Of a stretch of DNA of 27,163 nt, positions 7,961 to 17,326 are shown piece by piece. The DNA lies in contig JANRJB010000056.1 of the NCBI GenBank assembly GCA_033764265.1, forward strand, positions 1-27,163, written 5' to 3'. Source of the stretch: VGEM01 sp033764265 (GTDB lineage: Bacteria > Pseudomonadota > Alphaproteobacteria > Rhodospirillales > Rhodospirillaceae). A model generated the notes under the pieces. It worked only from the letters and a program-made list of their open reading frames with translations, did no database searches and was not told where the DNA came from. A program made the translations under genes and the position numbers. Numbering within the stretch: position 1 is the stretch's first letter; each line of letters starts with the position of its first letter.

Positions 7961-8355
7961 GGGACGACCCTGGCCGACGGAAGCGCGGCCTGCCCCCGAT
8001 CGAGGGTCAAGGTCGACGTGCAACCATACATCTCATTGACGTAGTTGATGAGAATGTCCGCGAGGTCGAGGCGCGTCGACTTGTAGATCTTGAGCGCACG
8101 TTCGACGATGTGCTGGCGTTCGATTACCAAGCGCTCGCTGTTCAGAAGTTCGTCGAGCGCCCGAGCAATTCGGTCGCGCGAAAACCTGTAGGTGCGGTCA
8201 AGAACCCAGACGAATTCGACGAGCACGATGTGGTTGACGAAGCCAGGGTTTTCCGGACTCAAGTCGTTTTCGAGCAGCCGGTCGGCGATCGTGTTCTGGA
8301 TGGGATCATCCCGTACGACGTAACGAACGAGGATGTTTGTGTCGAACCCCAGCAC
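7957..8355 (-). CDS. PIN-domain ribonuclease toxin, VapC type
   Basis: A start at GTG 8353-8355 gives 132 aa beginning VLGFDTNILVRYVVRDDP, the canonical N-terminus of VapC PIN toxins. It has GGGAG about 10 nt upstream. A longer frame from TTG at 8388 is possible but adds residues unlike the family. PIN-fold acidic residues are visible: Asp5 in FDTN, Glu in LVEFVWVL, Asp in DLADILINY, and Asp in TLTLDRG. Family members cut tRNA or rRNA when freed from antitoxin. The gene overlaps the antitoxin gene by 50 bases and its TGA overlaps the GTG of meaB. The catalytic set appears intact, so the toxin is probably functional. Confidence 0.87.
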   Translation of the reverse strand: MLGFDTNILVRYVVRDDPIQNTIADRLLENDLSPENPGFVNHIVLVEFVWVLDRTYRFSRDRIARALDELLNSERLVIERQHIVERALKIYKSTRLDLADILINYVNEMYGCTSTLTLDRGQAALPSARVVP

Positions 8356-8590
8356 TGGCGACGGCTCCCTCAGCAATTCCCTGTTCAATTTCTTCGAGGG
8401 ACATGCGTCGTTGTCCCGATCGGTACAACAAACCCTTCAAGGCCGTGATCGGTTTGTTCTTGGGGCGAATCATGATTCGGTTGCCGTCGATCATGAAGAA
8501 CAACTTGTCCCCCGGCTTCAAGTTGAGCCGATCCCGGATCTCCTTGGGAATGGTGGTCTGGCCTTTGGCCGTCAGCGTTCCGAAACTCAT
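8306..8590 (-). CDS. AbrB/SpoVT-type antitoxin (VapB-like)
   Basis: This 94-aa protein has an N-terminal swapped-hairpin DNA-binding domain (about residues 1-47): GTLTAKGQTTIPKEIRDRL, then NLKPGDKLFFMIDGN. This is the standard AbrB/MazE-like fold of VapB antitoxins. The C-terminal half, with RRMSLEEIEQGIAEGA, resembles toxin-wrapping peptides in such antitoxins. The ATG at 8588-8590 is preceded by AAGGAG. The gene is followed with overlap by the PIN toxin, the usual antitoxin-first order. A 7-bp inverted repeat and promoter-like hexamers lie directly upstream, which suggests autoregulation. Confidence 0.87.
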   Translation of the reverse strand: MSFGTLTAKGQTTIPKEIRDRLNLKPGDKLFFMIDGNRIMIRPKNKPITALKGLLYRSGQRRMSLEEIEQGIAEGAVASAGVRHKHPRSLRRTG

Positions 8591-8600
8591 GGGCGGCTCT

Positions 8601-8641
8601 CCTTACTTCTTCAATCTAGTAAGGAATTCGCGGCCGATCAA
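8601..8641 (-). promoter_or_regulatory. predicted vapBC promoter with overlapping inverted-repeat operator
   Basis: On the minus strand a -35-like TTGATC (8641-8636) is separated by exactly 17 nt from a -10-like TAGATT (8618-8613). The perfect inverted repeat CCTTACT (8601-8607) / AGTAAGG (8618-8624), with a 10-bp spacer, brackets the -10 box and includes the antitoxin Shine-Dalgarno. Each hexamer matches the sigma-70 consensus at four of six bases. AbrB-type antitoxins typically bind such repeats in their own promoter. Both function and binding are predictions from sequence. The gap between the mutase stop (8649) and the antitoxin start is 58 bp. Confidence 0.55.
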
Positions 8642-8648
8642 GACACAC

Positions 8649-10853
<2,205 letters not shown>

Positions 10854-10870
10854 GGCGCGGAATCCTTTTC

Positions 10871-12919
10871 TCAACGCCCCTGCGACAGCCGTTCGTGAGC
10901 GGCCGCCAACAAGCCGCGTGCATCGCAGCCAATATAGATGAAGTCGTCGACGCCCGCGGCCCTCAACTGCGCCTCGTGCTCGCCGCCGCGGCCGGCCAGG
11001 TAAACCACCGCCGCGCCGGCTTTTTTCAAAGCTTCGGCGAGCGGCGCGGCATGGGCCGTGTAGACTTTGTCGGCCGAGCAGATCACCGCCAGCGCCGCGC
11101 CCGTCTTGCCGAACGCCTTGGCGATGGCGGAGATGTCGGTGCCGCCGACCCCCGGAACGGCCTCGATGCCGCCGGCTTCGAAGAAATTCTTGGCGTAGGT
11201 CGCCCGTGCGGTGAACTCGGCCACCGTGCCGAGATTGGCCAGGAACACCTTGGGCCGGGCACCATACTTGGCGGTGAAGGCGTCGCCGGCGTCGCGCAGG
11301 GATTCGAACGGCTCGGCCAGGCGCAGCTTTTTCAGGGGGGCGATCCTGATCGGCGTGCCGGCCAGCGCCTGCGACATGGCGAGCACGTTGGCGCCTTTGC
11401 CGGATACTGCGATCAGCGCGGCCATCAAGGCGCCATTGCCGGGCGCGGGCAGGGCGGCCACGGTACCGACCGGGGCCTGGTCGCGCGCCTTGACGATGGT
11501 CGCGATATCCGGCCGATCGGCCTCGACCGGGGTTTCGTGAATGTCGGGGAACTCGCTGACGCCGGTCAGGGCGTCCTTGCGGCGCGACAGGTTCTTCAGC
11601 CGTTCGGCCGCGACCGCCTCGATCTTGGCGGCGATGGCGCCCGACATCAGCGCCGCCGCCATGCCGCCGGCGCGCTCGATCTGCTGGACTTGCGACCAGG
11701 CTGCCGACGCCAGCTCTTCCGTCAACCGCTCGAACAGATACGCGCCGCCGGCGGCATCGGCCACCCTGTTCACGCCGGCTTCTTCCATCAACACGATTTG
11801 CATATTCCGCGCGATGCGCCGGCCGAGCGCACGTGGATATCCCAGCGCGCTGTCGAAGGGCGCGGCGGTGATCGCATCCGCCCCGCCCACGCCGGCGGCG
11901 AAGCAGGCGACCGTGGTGCGCAGGATGTTCACCCACGGGTCGCGCCGGCTCATCATGCGCGGCGCGGTCTGCGCGGCGATGGGTGCGGTGCGCCGTTCGG
12001 GGCTCGCGCCACACGCTTCGGCGATGCGCGCCCAGAGTTTGCGCGCGGCGCGGAACTTGGCGACCGTCAGGAACACATCGGCGTCGGCGGCCAGCGTGAA
12101 CGCCATTTGCCCGCAAGCCGCGTCGATGGGCATTCCCGCCTTGGCCAGCGCGCGCAAATACTCGACGGCGGTGGCCATCACGCACGCCAGCTCCAGCGCC
12201 TCGCCAGCCCCGGCCGAGTGGTAGACGACGGATTTGGCGTTGAGCGCGCGGGCGTGGGGGTAGGTGGCGGCGGCGTATGCGGCGGTGTCGGCCATGCGCG
12301 CCAGCACCACCGGCATGTCGACGATCAGCGTGCCGGAATTGGCCAGGCTCGCCAGCGGGTCGGCGCCGAAGTTGCCGCGAAACTGTTCGGGCTTCACCCC
12401 GCGCCGGGCCAGCAGTTGCATGAACAGCGCCGACAACGGCAGCGACGGCCCGGTCGGCTCCAGCACCACCGGCGCGAGGTCGAGGTAGACGTCCTTCAGC
12501 GCCGCGTCAAAGTCGGCCAGCGACCGCACGCACACGCCGTGCGCGCCGGCGGGGTCGGTGCGCAGGACGATGGAGGTCGCGCCGCCCTCGAGGTCCTCGA
12601 GGATCTGTCGGTTGGCCTCGGCCGGGTCGGGGTGGCCGTGCGCCGGGCGGATGTCCCAGCCGCCCTGCGAGGTGCCCAGCGCACTCGACCCGCGCACATA
12701 GGGCGCGCCGCCGGGAAAACCCGCGGGATCGCCAGCGCCGTCCCAGTCGGCGCGGGTGTAAAGCGGCTTGATCGCCAGGCCGTCGTAGGTGCGGCTGACC
12801 AGTTTTTTCTCGAACGGCACCCCGCCCAAGATTTTGTCCACCAGCGCGAGCCATGCCGCGTCGGTTGCGGCGGGAAACTCGGCGGCCAGCGGCAGAATGT
12901 CGGGATCGGGTTGCGGCAC
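10871..12919 (-). CDS. methylmalonyl-CoA mutase, small (non-catalytic) subunit
   Basis: This 682-aa mutase-family protein starts at GTG 12917-12919; no upstream ATG looks better. It has the degenerate barrel of small subunits (YVRGSSALGTSQGGWDIRPA near residue 74) and a B12-like C-terminal domain. In that domain the DxHxxG cobalamin motif is absent: the position reads VFLANLGTVAEFTARATYA. That loss is the normal hallmark of the beta/small subunit of heterodimeric mutases. It is structural and does not bind B12. It lies 17 bp upstream of the large subunit gene, giving the standard small-large order. No cobalamin riboswitch was recognised in the 163 bp upstream. Confidence 0.92.
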   Translation of the reverse strand: MPQPDPDILPLAAEFPAATDAAWLALVDKILGGVPFEKKLVSRTYDGLAIKPLYTRADWDGAGDPAGFPGGAPYVRGSSALGTSQGGWDIRPAHGHPDPAEANRQILEDLEGGATSIVLRTDPAGAHGVCVRSLADFDAALKDVYLDLAPVVLEPTGPSLPLSALFMQLLARRGVKPEQFRGNFGADPLASLANSGTLIVDMPVVLARMADTAAYAAATYPHARALNAKSVVYHSAGAGEALELACVMATAVEYLRALAKAGMPIDAACGQMAFTLAADADVFLTVAKFRAARKLWARIAEACGASPERRTAPIAAQTAPRMMSRRDPWVNILRTTVACFAAGVGGADAITAAPFDSALGYPRALGRRIARNMQIVLMEEAGVNRVADAAGGAYLFERLTEELASAAWSQVQQIERAGGMAAALMSGAIAAKIEAVAAERLKNLSRRKDALTGVSEFPDIHETPVEADRPDIATIVKARDQAPVGTVAALPAPGNGALMAALIAVSGKGANVLAMSQALAGTPIRIAPLKKLRLAEPFESLRDAGDAFTAKYGARPKVFLANLGTVAEFTARATYAKNFFEAGGIEAVPGVGGTDISAIAKAFGKTGAALAVICSADKVYTAHAAPLAEALKKAGAAVVYLAGRGGEHEAQLRAAGVDDFIYIGCDARGLLAAAHERLSQGR

Positions 12920-13047
12920 GGGACGGGGCCTCGGCGGGGCGGATTAGTCTCGATTTCTTCGCCCAAATCTCTTAGTCAGCGCGCCGCTTGAGGTCAAATC
13001 CTTCGGGGGAATTTTCCAAACCCGGGCTGTGGCTGCCCTGCATTCAA
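12920..13047. other. divergent intergenic region between mutase and HigBA-type genes
   Basis: About 128 bp separate the mutase small-subunit start from the toxin promoter. The region must hold the mutase operon promoter. I see no convincing sigma-70 hexamers, no cobalamin riboswitch and no tRNA in it. Confidence 0.4.
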
Positions 13048-13076
13048 TTGTCTATTCATGGTAAATTTGCCATACT
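13048..13076 (+). promoter_or_regulatory. predicted higBA promoter with operator-like palindrome
   Basis: A -35-like TTGTCT (13048-13053) is separated by exactly 17 nt from a -10-like CATACT (13071-13076). Between and overlapping them is the 16-bp palindrome ATGGTAAATTTGCCAT (13058-13073), which has a single mismatched pair. The predicted transcription start falls at about 13082-13084, at the ATG of the toxin gene (13083), so the toxin mRNA may be leaderless. No Shine-Dalgarno is visible before that ATG. HTH antitoxins of the downstream type normally repress their own promoter, and this palindrome is the obvious site. Confidence 0.55.
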
Positions 13077-13082
13077 CAAGAC

Positions 13083-13433
13083 ATGCGGAATCTCGTCTGG
13101 CTCGCCGACACGCTCGATCGAATCTCGGCCCTGCCGTCCGAAGTCAAAAAGGCGTTCGGATTCGCTCTGCGGGAAGCGCAAAGAGGAGAAACGCCCATCG
13201 GTGCTGTCGCACTTGCTCGGTTCGGAACCGGTGTTTTCGAGTTGCGACAGGCATTCCGCGGCGACGCCTATCGCAGCGTCTATGCCGTGAAAATGAGGTC
13301 GGCAGTTTACGTTCTGCACGTGTTCAAGAAAAAGTCCAAGTCCGGCAAGGCCATTCCCCGCGAGGATGTCCAACTCATTGCGGCCCGGTTCAGGCAGGCA
13401 CAGATCATGGACGCAACAGGAGAACAATCATGA
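13083..13433 (+). CDS. RelE/HigB-family toxin (phage Gp49-like)
   Basis: This 116-aa basic protein shows the Gp49/HigB pattern: LPSEVKKAFGFALREAQRGE, then ARFGTGVFELRQAFRGDAYR, then a YAVKMRSAVYVLHVFKKKSK strand region, and AIPREDVQLIAARF near the end. Members of this family are ribosome-dependent mRNA interferases. The ATG at 13083 fits the family N-terminus but has no Shine-Dalgarno and sits at the predicted transcription start. The antitoxin gene follows with a 4-base ATGA overlap. Toxin-before-antitoxin is the HigBA order. The family call is firm, but the substrate is not shown. Confidence 0.87.
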   Translation: MRNLVWLADTLDRISALPSEVKKAFGFALREAQRGETPIGAVALARFGTGVFELRQAFRGDAYRSVYAVKMRSAVYVLHVFKKKSKSGKAIPREDVQLIAARFRQAQIMDATGEQS

Positions 13434-13777
13434 CCAAGAGCGAACGCGCCGTCATGAGCAGCGGCAACGTGTTCAAGGACATGGGCTTCTCCGATGTTGA
13501 AGCGGCCGAGGCGGTTGCGAAATCCGAACTCATCTCCGCCATGGCGCGCACCATTCGCGCCCGCAAACTCACTCAGGCGGCGGCGGCCAGGCTGTGCCGG
13601 ACCGACCAGCCGACGCTCTCGAAGGTGCTCGGCGGCCGCATGGACAGCGTGACCATCGACAGGCTGGCGCACTGGCTGACCGCGCTGGGCCGCGGGATCG
13701 AGATCCGGGTCGCGCCGCTCAAACGGAACAACGCCGGTCACCCATCCGCCGCGCGTCTGACGGTTCGCGCGGCGTGA
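13430..13777 (+). CDS. XRE-family HTH antitoxin (HigA-like)
   Basis: This 115-aa protein has the start ATG at 13430 overlapping the toxin TGA, with AGGAG 7 nt upstream. The N-terminal part (FKDMGFSDVEAAEAVAKSEL) and the helix-turn-helix (about residues 40-75: ARKLTQAAAARLCRTDQPTL, then SKVLGGRMDSVTIDRLAHWL) match the HTH_37 group. Antitoxins of that group pair with Gp49/HigB-type toxins. It probably neutralises the toxin and represses the promoter at 13048-13076. The C-terminus (IEIRVAPLKRNN) resembles the usual end of these antitoxins. The frame is open upstream to 13058, but that part lies inside the toxin gene. Confidence 0.88.
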   Translation: MTKSERAVMSSGNVFKDMGFSDVEAAEAVAKSELISAMARTIRARKLTQAAAARLCRTDQPTLSKVLGGRMDSVTIDRLAHWLTALGRGIEIRVAPLKRNNAGHPSAARLTVRAA

Positions 13778-13781
13778 CGGG

Positions 13782-15032
13782 CTACTTCCCCGCCGCCTTT
13801 TCCACCGCGCGCCAGACGCGGAAGAAGTTGCCGCTCCAGATTTTTCCGATGTCGCGTTCGGAATAACCCAGTTTCATCAGTTCGGCGGTCAGAGCCGGGG
13901 CCTCGGCCGCGGTTTTGTAGCCGACCACGCCGCCGCCGTGTTCCAGGTCGGTCGACACGCCGACGTGGTCGATCCCGACAAGCTTGACCGCCGCGTCGAT
14001 CGAGGCCGCCAGGTCGGCCACTGTCGCGCCGGGCCAGCGGTCGCGATAGGCATCCATCTCGGCCATGAACGCCGCCAGCTGCTCGCCCTTCAGCTTGGCG
14101 CGCGCCTCGGTGAATGCCTTGAGGCCGTAATTGCGTTCGATGCCGGCCAGGTCGGCGTTCTGTTCGGCCGACGGCGCCTTGAGGTAAATGTTGAACGCGA
14201 CGATGCCGATCATGCCGCCCGACTTGGCGATGGCGCGCATTTCGGTGGCGCTCAGGTTGCGCTCGGTGGCGACCACATCCTTGACGCCGACGTGGCTGGC
14301 CACCACCGGCGCGGTCGACAGGTTGATGGCCTGTAGCACCGCCGCCGGTGTGATCTGCGAAACGTCGACGATGATGCCCAACCGGTTCATCTCGGCGATT
14401 GCCTTCTTGCCCAAGTCCGACAGGCCGCCGTGCCTGAACGGCTCGTCGCCCAGCCGGTCGAGCGGGCGATTGGAATCGGCGTACTGGTTGTGGCCCGCAT
14501 GGGTGAAGGCGACCATGCGCAGGCCGCGGGCATGCCAGTCGCGCAGCCACGACAGGTCCTCGCCGAAGGGGTAGGCGTTCATCACCGAGATCAGCGCGAA
14601 GTGCTTGCCGCCCGCCACCAGGCTCTCGGCCTCTTTGGCCGTGCGCGCCAGGCCGATGCGGTCGGGATAGGCGGCGAACATTTTTTCCAGGGCGGCGAGC
14701 TTATCGTCGGCCCCCTTGCGGGCCTGGGCGTACTCGGCCTGGCCCAGCTTGGCCTGGGGCACGAACACCGCGAAAGCCGCGCCGTCCAGGGCGCCCGCGT
14801 CCATCTTGGGCAGGTCGATCTGCATCGCGGTGGCGCGGCCGGCATCCTTGTCGCCGGCCATGAAGTCGAACGGAATGTCGAGGTGCGCGTCGAAGGTGAT
14901 GATGCGCCGATGCAGGGCCATCGCGTCGGCGTCCACGCCGCCGGCCGGCGTCGTCGGGGCGTGGCCGGGGCCGGCGCAGGCCGCCAAGGTCAGCACGGTC
15001 AACACGGCGCCGGCGCGGTTCAGCAACGTCAT
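13782..15032 (-). CDS. M19 dipeptidase-like lipoprotein with a degenerate metal site
   Basis: The ATG at 15030-15032 gives 416 aa with the lipoprotein signal MTLLNRAGAVLTVLTLAAC (lipobox LAAC, Cys19), so it should be lipid-anchored. The whole protein aligns with the M19 dipeptidase at 5662-6924, sharing for example TH-GHNQ-DS and ASH-GVK. Conserved residues here are His50 and Asp52 in FDAHLDIP, His247 in ASHVGVKD, Arg258 in ERNLS, and Asp362 in STDLEHGGG. The bridging Glu is replaced by Met151 (ISVMNAYPFGE), and the second-site His by Gln226 (VDVSQITP). Known M19 enzymes need both residues for the binuclear zinc centre. Activity may be lost, mononuclear, or on another substrate. It is convergent with the HigA-like gene, 4 bp away. 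Confidence 0.87.
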   Translation of the reverse strand: MTLLNRAGAVLTVLTLAACAGPGHAPTTPAGGVDADAMALHRRIITFDAHLDIPFDFMAGDKDAGRATAMQIDLPKMDAGALDGAAFAVFVPQAKLGQAEYAQARKGADDKLAALEKMFAAYPDRIGLARTAKEAESLVAGGKHFALISVMNAYPFGEDLSWLRDWHARGLRMVAFTHAGHNQYADSNRPLDRLGDEPFRHGGLSDLGKKAIAEMNRLGIIVDVSQITPAAVLQAINLSTAPVVASHVGVKDVVATERNLSATEMRAIAKSGGMIGIVAFNIYLKAPSAEQNADLAGIERNYGLKAFTEARAKLKGEQLAAFMAEMDAYRDRWPGATVADLAASIDAAVKLVGIDHVGVSTDLEHGGGVVGYKTAAEAPALTAELMKLGYSERDIGKIWSGNFFRVWRAVEKAAGK

Positions 15033-15161
15033 CGGCAGTGCCCCATCGGAAAACCTGACAAGCCGCCACGATGCTACCGCCGACGCGAGCGGGCAAGCTG
15101 CCAGTTGGCCTCGCGCCGTGCTAAGACGACGTCCTGCAACCGCCGCCAGCCACCTCCGACC

Positions 15162-15719
15162 ATGCCCAGTTTCGATCGTCCGACCGATGCCGACATTCCG
15201 CCCTCGCCGTGGGTGCTGCGCTTCGCCGCCATGATCCCGCCCGAGGGCGTGGTGCTCGACGTCGCCGCCGGTCATGGCCGGCACACCCGCGCGCTCAAGG
15301 TGCTGGGTTTCAAGATCGTCGCCGCCGACGTGGATGTATCGGGCCTGGCCGACCTGAAGGACGACCCGCATATCGATGTGCAACAGGTGGATCTGGAAAC
15401 CGGCGCCTGGCCGTTCGCCGACGCTGCCTTCGACGGCATCATCGTCTCCAACTACCTACACCGGCCGCACTTCGACGCGTATGTCCGTTCGCTGGCGCCC
15501 GAGGGCGTGCTGATCATCGAGACCTTCGGCCACGGCAACGAACAGCTGGGCCGGCCGCGCAACCCCAACTTTCTGCTGGCGCCCGGCGAGCTGTTCCAGG
15601 CCTTCAACGACCGGCTGCACGTGGTGGCCTACGAACACGGCGCGGAACATGAACCGCGGCCGGCGGTGCGCCAGCGGCTGTGCGCGGTCAACGCAGCGCC
15701 GCCGGTGCTGCTGCCATGA
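15162..15719 (+). CDS. small class I SAM-dependent methyltransferase
   Basis: This 185-aa methyltransferase has its ATG at 15162, just before the family-like N-terminus (SPWVLRFAAMIPPEGVVLDV). The SAM motif is VLDVAAGHGRHTRAL (about 31-45), followed by the acidic strand end VAADVDVSGL. The post-motif region is FDGIIVSNYLHRP, a TehB/thiopurine-methyltransferase-like layout. The substrate cannot be read from the sequence. The stop TGA overlaps the ATG of the next gene (ATGA), so translation is probably coupled to the solute-binding protein. The frame is open far upstream, but that is antisense to the lipoprotein gene. It is divergent from that gene across 129 bp, where I see no clear promoter. 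Confidence 0.85.
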   Translation: MPSFDRPTDADIPPSPWVLRFAAMIPPEGVVLDVAAGHGRHTRALKVLGFKIVAADVDVSGLADLKDDPHIDVQQVDLETGAWPFADAAFDGIIVSNYLHRPHFDAYVRSLAPEGVLIIETFGHGNEQLGRPRNPNFLLAPGELFQAFNDRLHVVAYEHGAEHEPRPAVRQRLCAVNAAPPVLLP

Positions 15720-17227
15720 TCGTGCGGCTGGCTTTCGTGGCGGGCGCGCTGTGGGCGCTGCCCGCCATCGCCGATCCCGCCGACGGATTGGTGCGGGTCG
15801 GCTACACCACGCCGGCTATTTCCTACGGTAACCCGTATTCGCGCGACGAAGGTTCGGGCCTGCGCAACGCCATCTTCGATGCGCTGACCCTGGTGGAACG
15901 CGACGGCGCGCTGAAGCCTGCCTTGGCCGAACGCTGGCGGGTGGTCGACCCGACCACGTGGGAGTTCTCGATCCGCCTCGGCGTGACATTCTCGAACGGC
16001 GAGCCGTTCGACGCGGCCGCCGCGGCGGAGAACCTGAACGTGCTCATGGCGCCCGAGGCGCTGGGTACGCTGCCGCGGGCAGCCGAACTTGCGGGTGTCG
16101 CCGCGGTCGAAGCCGTCGACGGGCTCACCTTGCGCATCCGCACCAAGGCGCCCGATCCGCTGCTCGCCCGCCGGCTCAACATGCTGGCGATGGTGCCGCC
16201 CAAGGCGTGGAAGACCATGGGCGTGGACGCGTTCGCGCGCGCGCCCGTCGGCACCGGGCCGTACCGGCTGGCCGCGTGGGTCGAGGACAATAAGCGCGTG
16301 CGCCTCGCGGCGTCGCCCTCGTCGTGGCGTCCTGTCGCGGATGCAAAAGCGGTCGAGGTGGTGGTGCTGAGCGACCCCTCGGCGCGGATCAAGGCGCTCC
16401 TCTCCGGCCAGCTCGATATCGTCGCGGGTCTCGGGCCCGACGATCTCGATGCGGTGCGCGCCGCCGGCTTCGAAGCGGTGGTGATCGGCGGCAACAGCGT
16501 CATGAGCATCGCCTTTCGCACCGTGCGCGACGATGACGCGCCGTTGAAAGACCTGCGCGTGCGCCAGGCCCTCAACTACGCGGTCGACAAGCAGGGCATC
16601 GTCGATGCCATCATGCTCGGCACCACGCGGGTCGCCAGCCAAGGCGTGGCGTTCGGCATGCCCGGCCACAACCCGCGGCTTGCCCCGGTGCCCTACGACC
16701 CCGCCAAGGCCAAGGCGATGCTGGCCGAAGCCGGATACCCGAGCGGCTTCCCGCTCACCATCGCCGTCTATGGCGGGCTGTTGCCCAATGACTCGCTGAT
16801 TTTCCAGAAATTGGCGCAGGACCTGGGCGCGGTCGGCATCAAGGTCGAACTGCGGCCGATGGTGTTCGCCGATTATGTCCGCCGGCTGTTCGCCGGCGAC
16901 TGGCAGGGCATCGACGCCTTTTCCAACGGCTGGCTGGGCGCGGGGCTGGGCGACCCGATCCGCTCGATCGACCAGTTTTCGTGCCGGTTCTCCGCGCCGT
17001 TCTTTTGCGATGAGAGCGTGTTGCCGGCCATCGACGCCACCCGCACCGAGATGGATCCGGCGCGCCGCGAAGCGCTGATGCACACGGTGATGGCGGAGCT
17101 GAACCGCGTCGGCGTGGCGCTGTGGCTGGTCGAGTTCTCGGCCATCTACGGCGTCTCTCCCCGAGTCGCGGATTTCGATACCCGCGACGTCGGCGTCAAA
17201 TTCGAGGAATTGACCTTTAAGCACTGA
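15716..17227 (+). CDS. ABC transporter solute-binding protein, family 5 (peptide/nickel type)
   Basis: This 503-aa exported protein starts at the ATG overlapping the previous stop. The signal peptide is MIVRLAFVAGALWALPAIA, with cleavage before DPADG. Family-5 features are NAIFDALTLVERDGALKPAL (about 50-70), APVGTGPYRL, RVRQALNYAVDK, and YDPAKAKAMLAEAGYPSGF. It binds an unknown small ligand in the periplasm. No permease or ATPase gene is adjacent. It is clearly a paralogue of the protein at 20156-21670. Both share GMPGHNP/GMAGHNP, FSC-x(4/5)-PFFCD and a GVSPR tail motif. The two cysteines in the FSC...FFCD segment could form a disulfide. It is translationally coupled to a methyltransferase gene upstream. 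Confidence 0.88.
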   Translation: MIVRLAFVAGALWALPAIADPADGLVRVGYTTPAISYGNPYSRDEGSGLRNAIFDALTLVERDGALKPALAERWRVVDPTTWEFSIRLGVTFSNGEPFDAAAAAENLNVLMAPEALGTLPRAAELAGVAAVEAVDGLTLRIRTKAPDPLLARRLNMLAMVPPKAWKTMGVDAFARAPVGTGPYRLAAWVEDNKRVRLAASPSSWRPVADAKAVEVVVLSDPSARIKALLSGQLDIVAGLGPDDLDAVRAAGFEAVVIGGNSVMSIAFRTVRDDDAPLKDLRVRQALNYAVDKQGIVDAIMLGTTRVASQGVAFGMPGHNPRLAPVPYDPAKAKAMLAEAGYPSGFPLTIAVYGGLLPNDSLIFQKLAQDLGAVGIKVELRPMVFADYVRRLFAGDWQGIDAFSNGWLGAGLGDPIRSIDQFSCRFSAPFFCDESVLPAIDATRTEMDPARREALMHTVMAELNRVGVALWLVEFSAIYGVSPRVADFDTRDVGVKFEELTFKH

Positions 17228-17326
17228 CTTAGGCCGGCAACCGGCCCGCCTGCCCTGGCGTTGGTGCCTTCGGCGGGCGACAATCGACTCCGTCGCAGGA
17301 GGACCCACAGTTCAGGGGATCGGTAC

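Noticed and set aside
10854..12185. Upstream extension of the mutase large-subunit frame by about 440 codons
   Set aside because: It runs in another frame of the small-subunit gene and has low-complexity Arg-rich sequence. The ATG at 10853 has a ribosome binding site and the family N-terminus.
10895..12991. 698-codon open frame on the plus strand across the mutase small-subunit gene
   Set aside because: Antisense shadow of the small-subunit gene, with biased composition and no recognisable domain.
15033..15383. N-terminal extension of the M19-like lipoprotein
   Set aside because: It would overlap the divergent methyltransferase and bury a clear lipoprotein signal peptide that starts at 15032.
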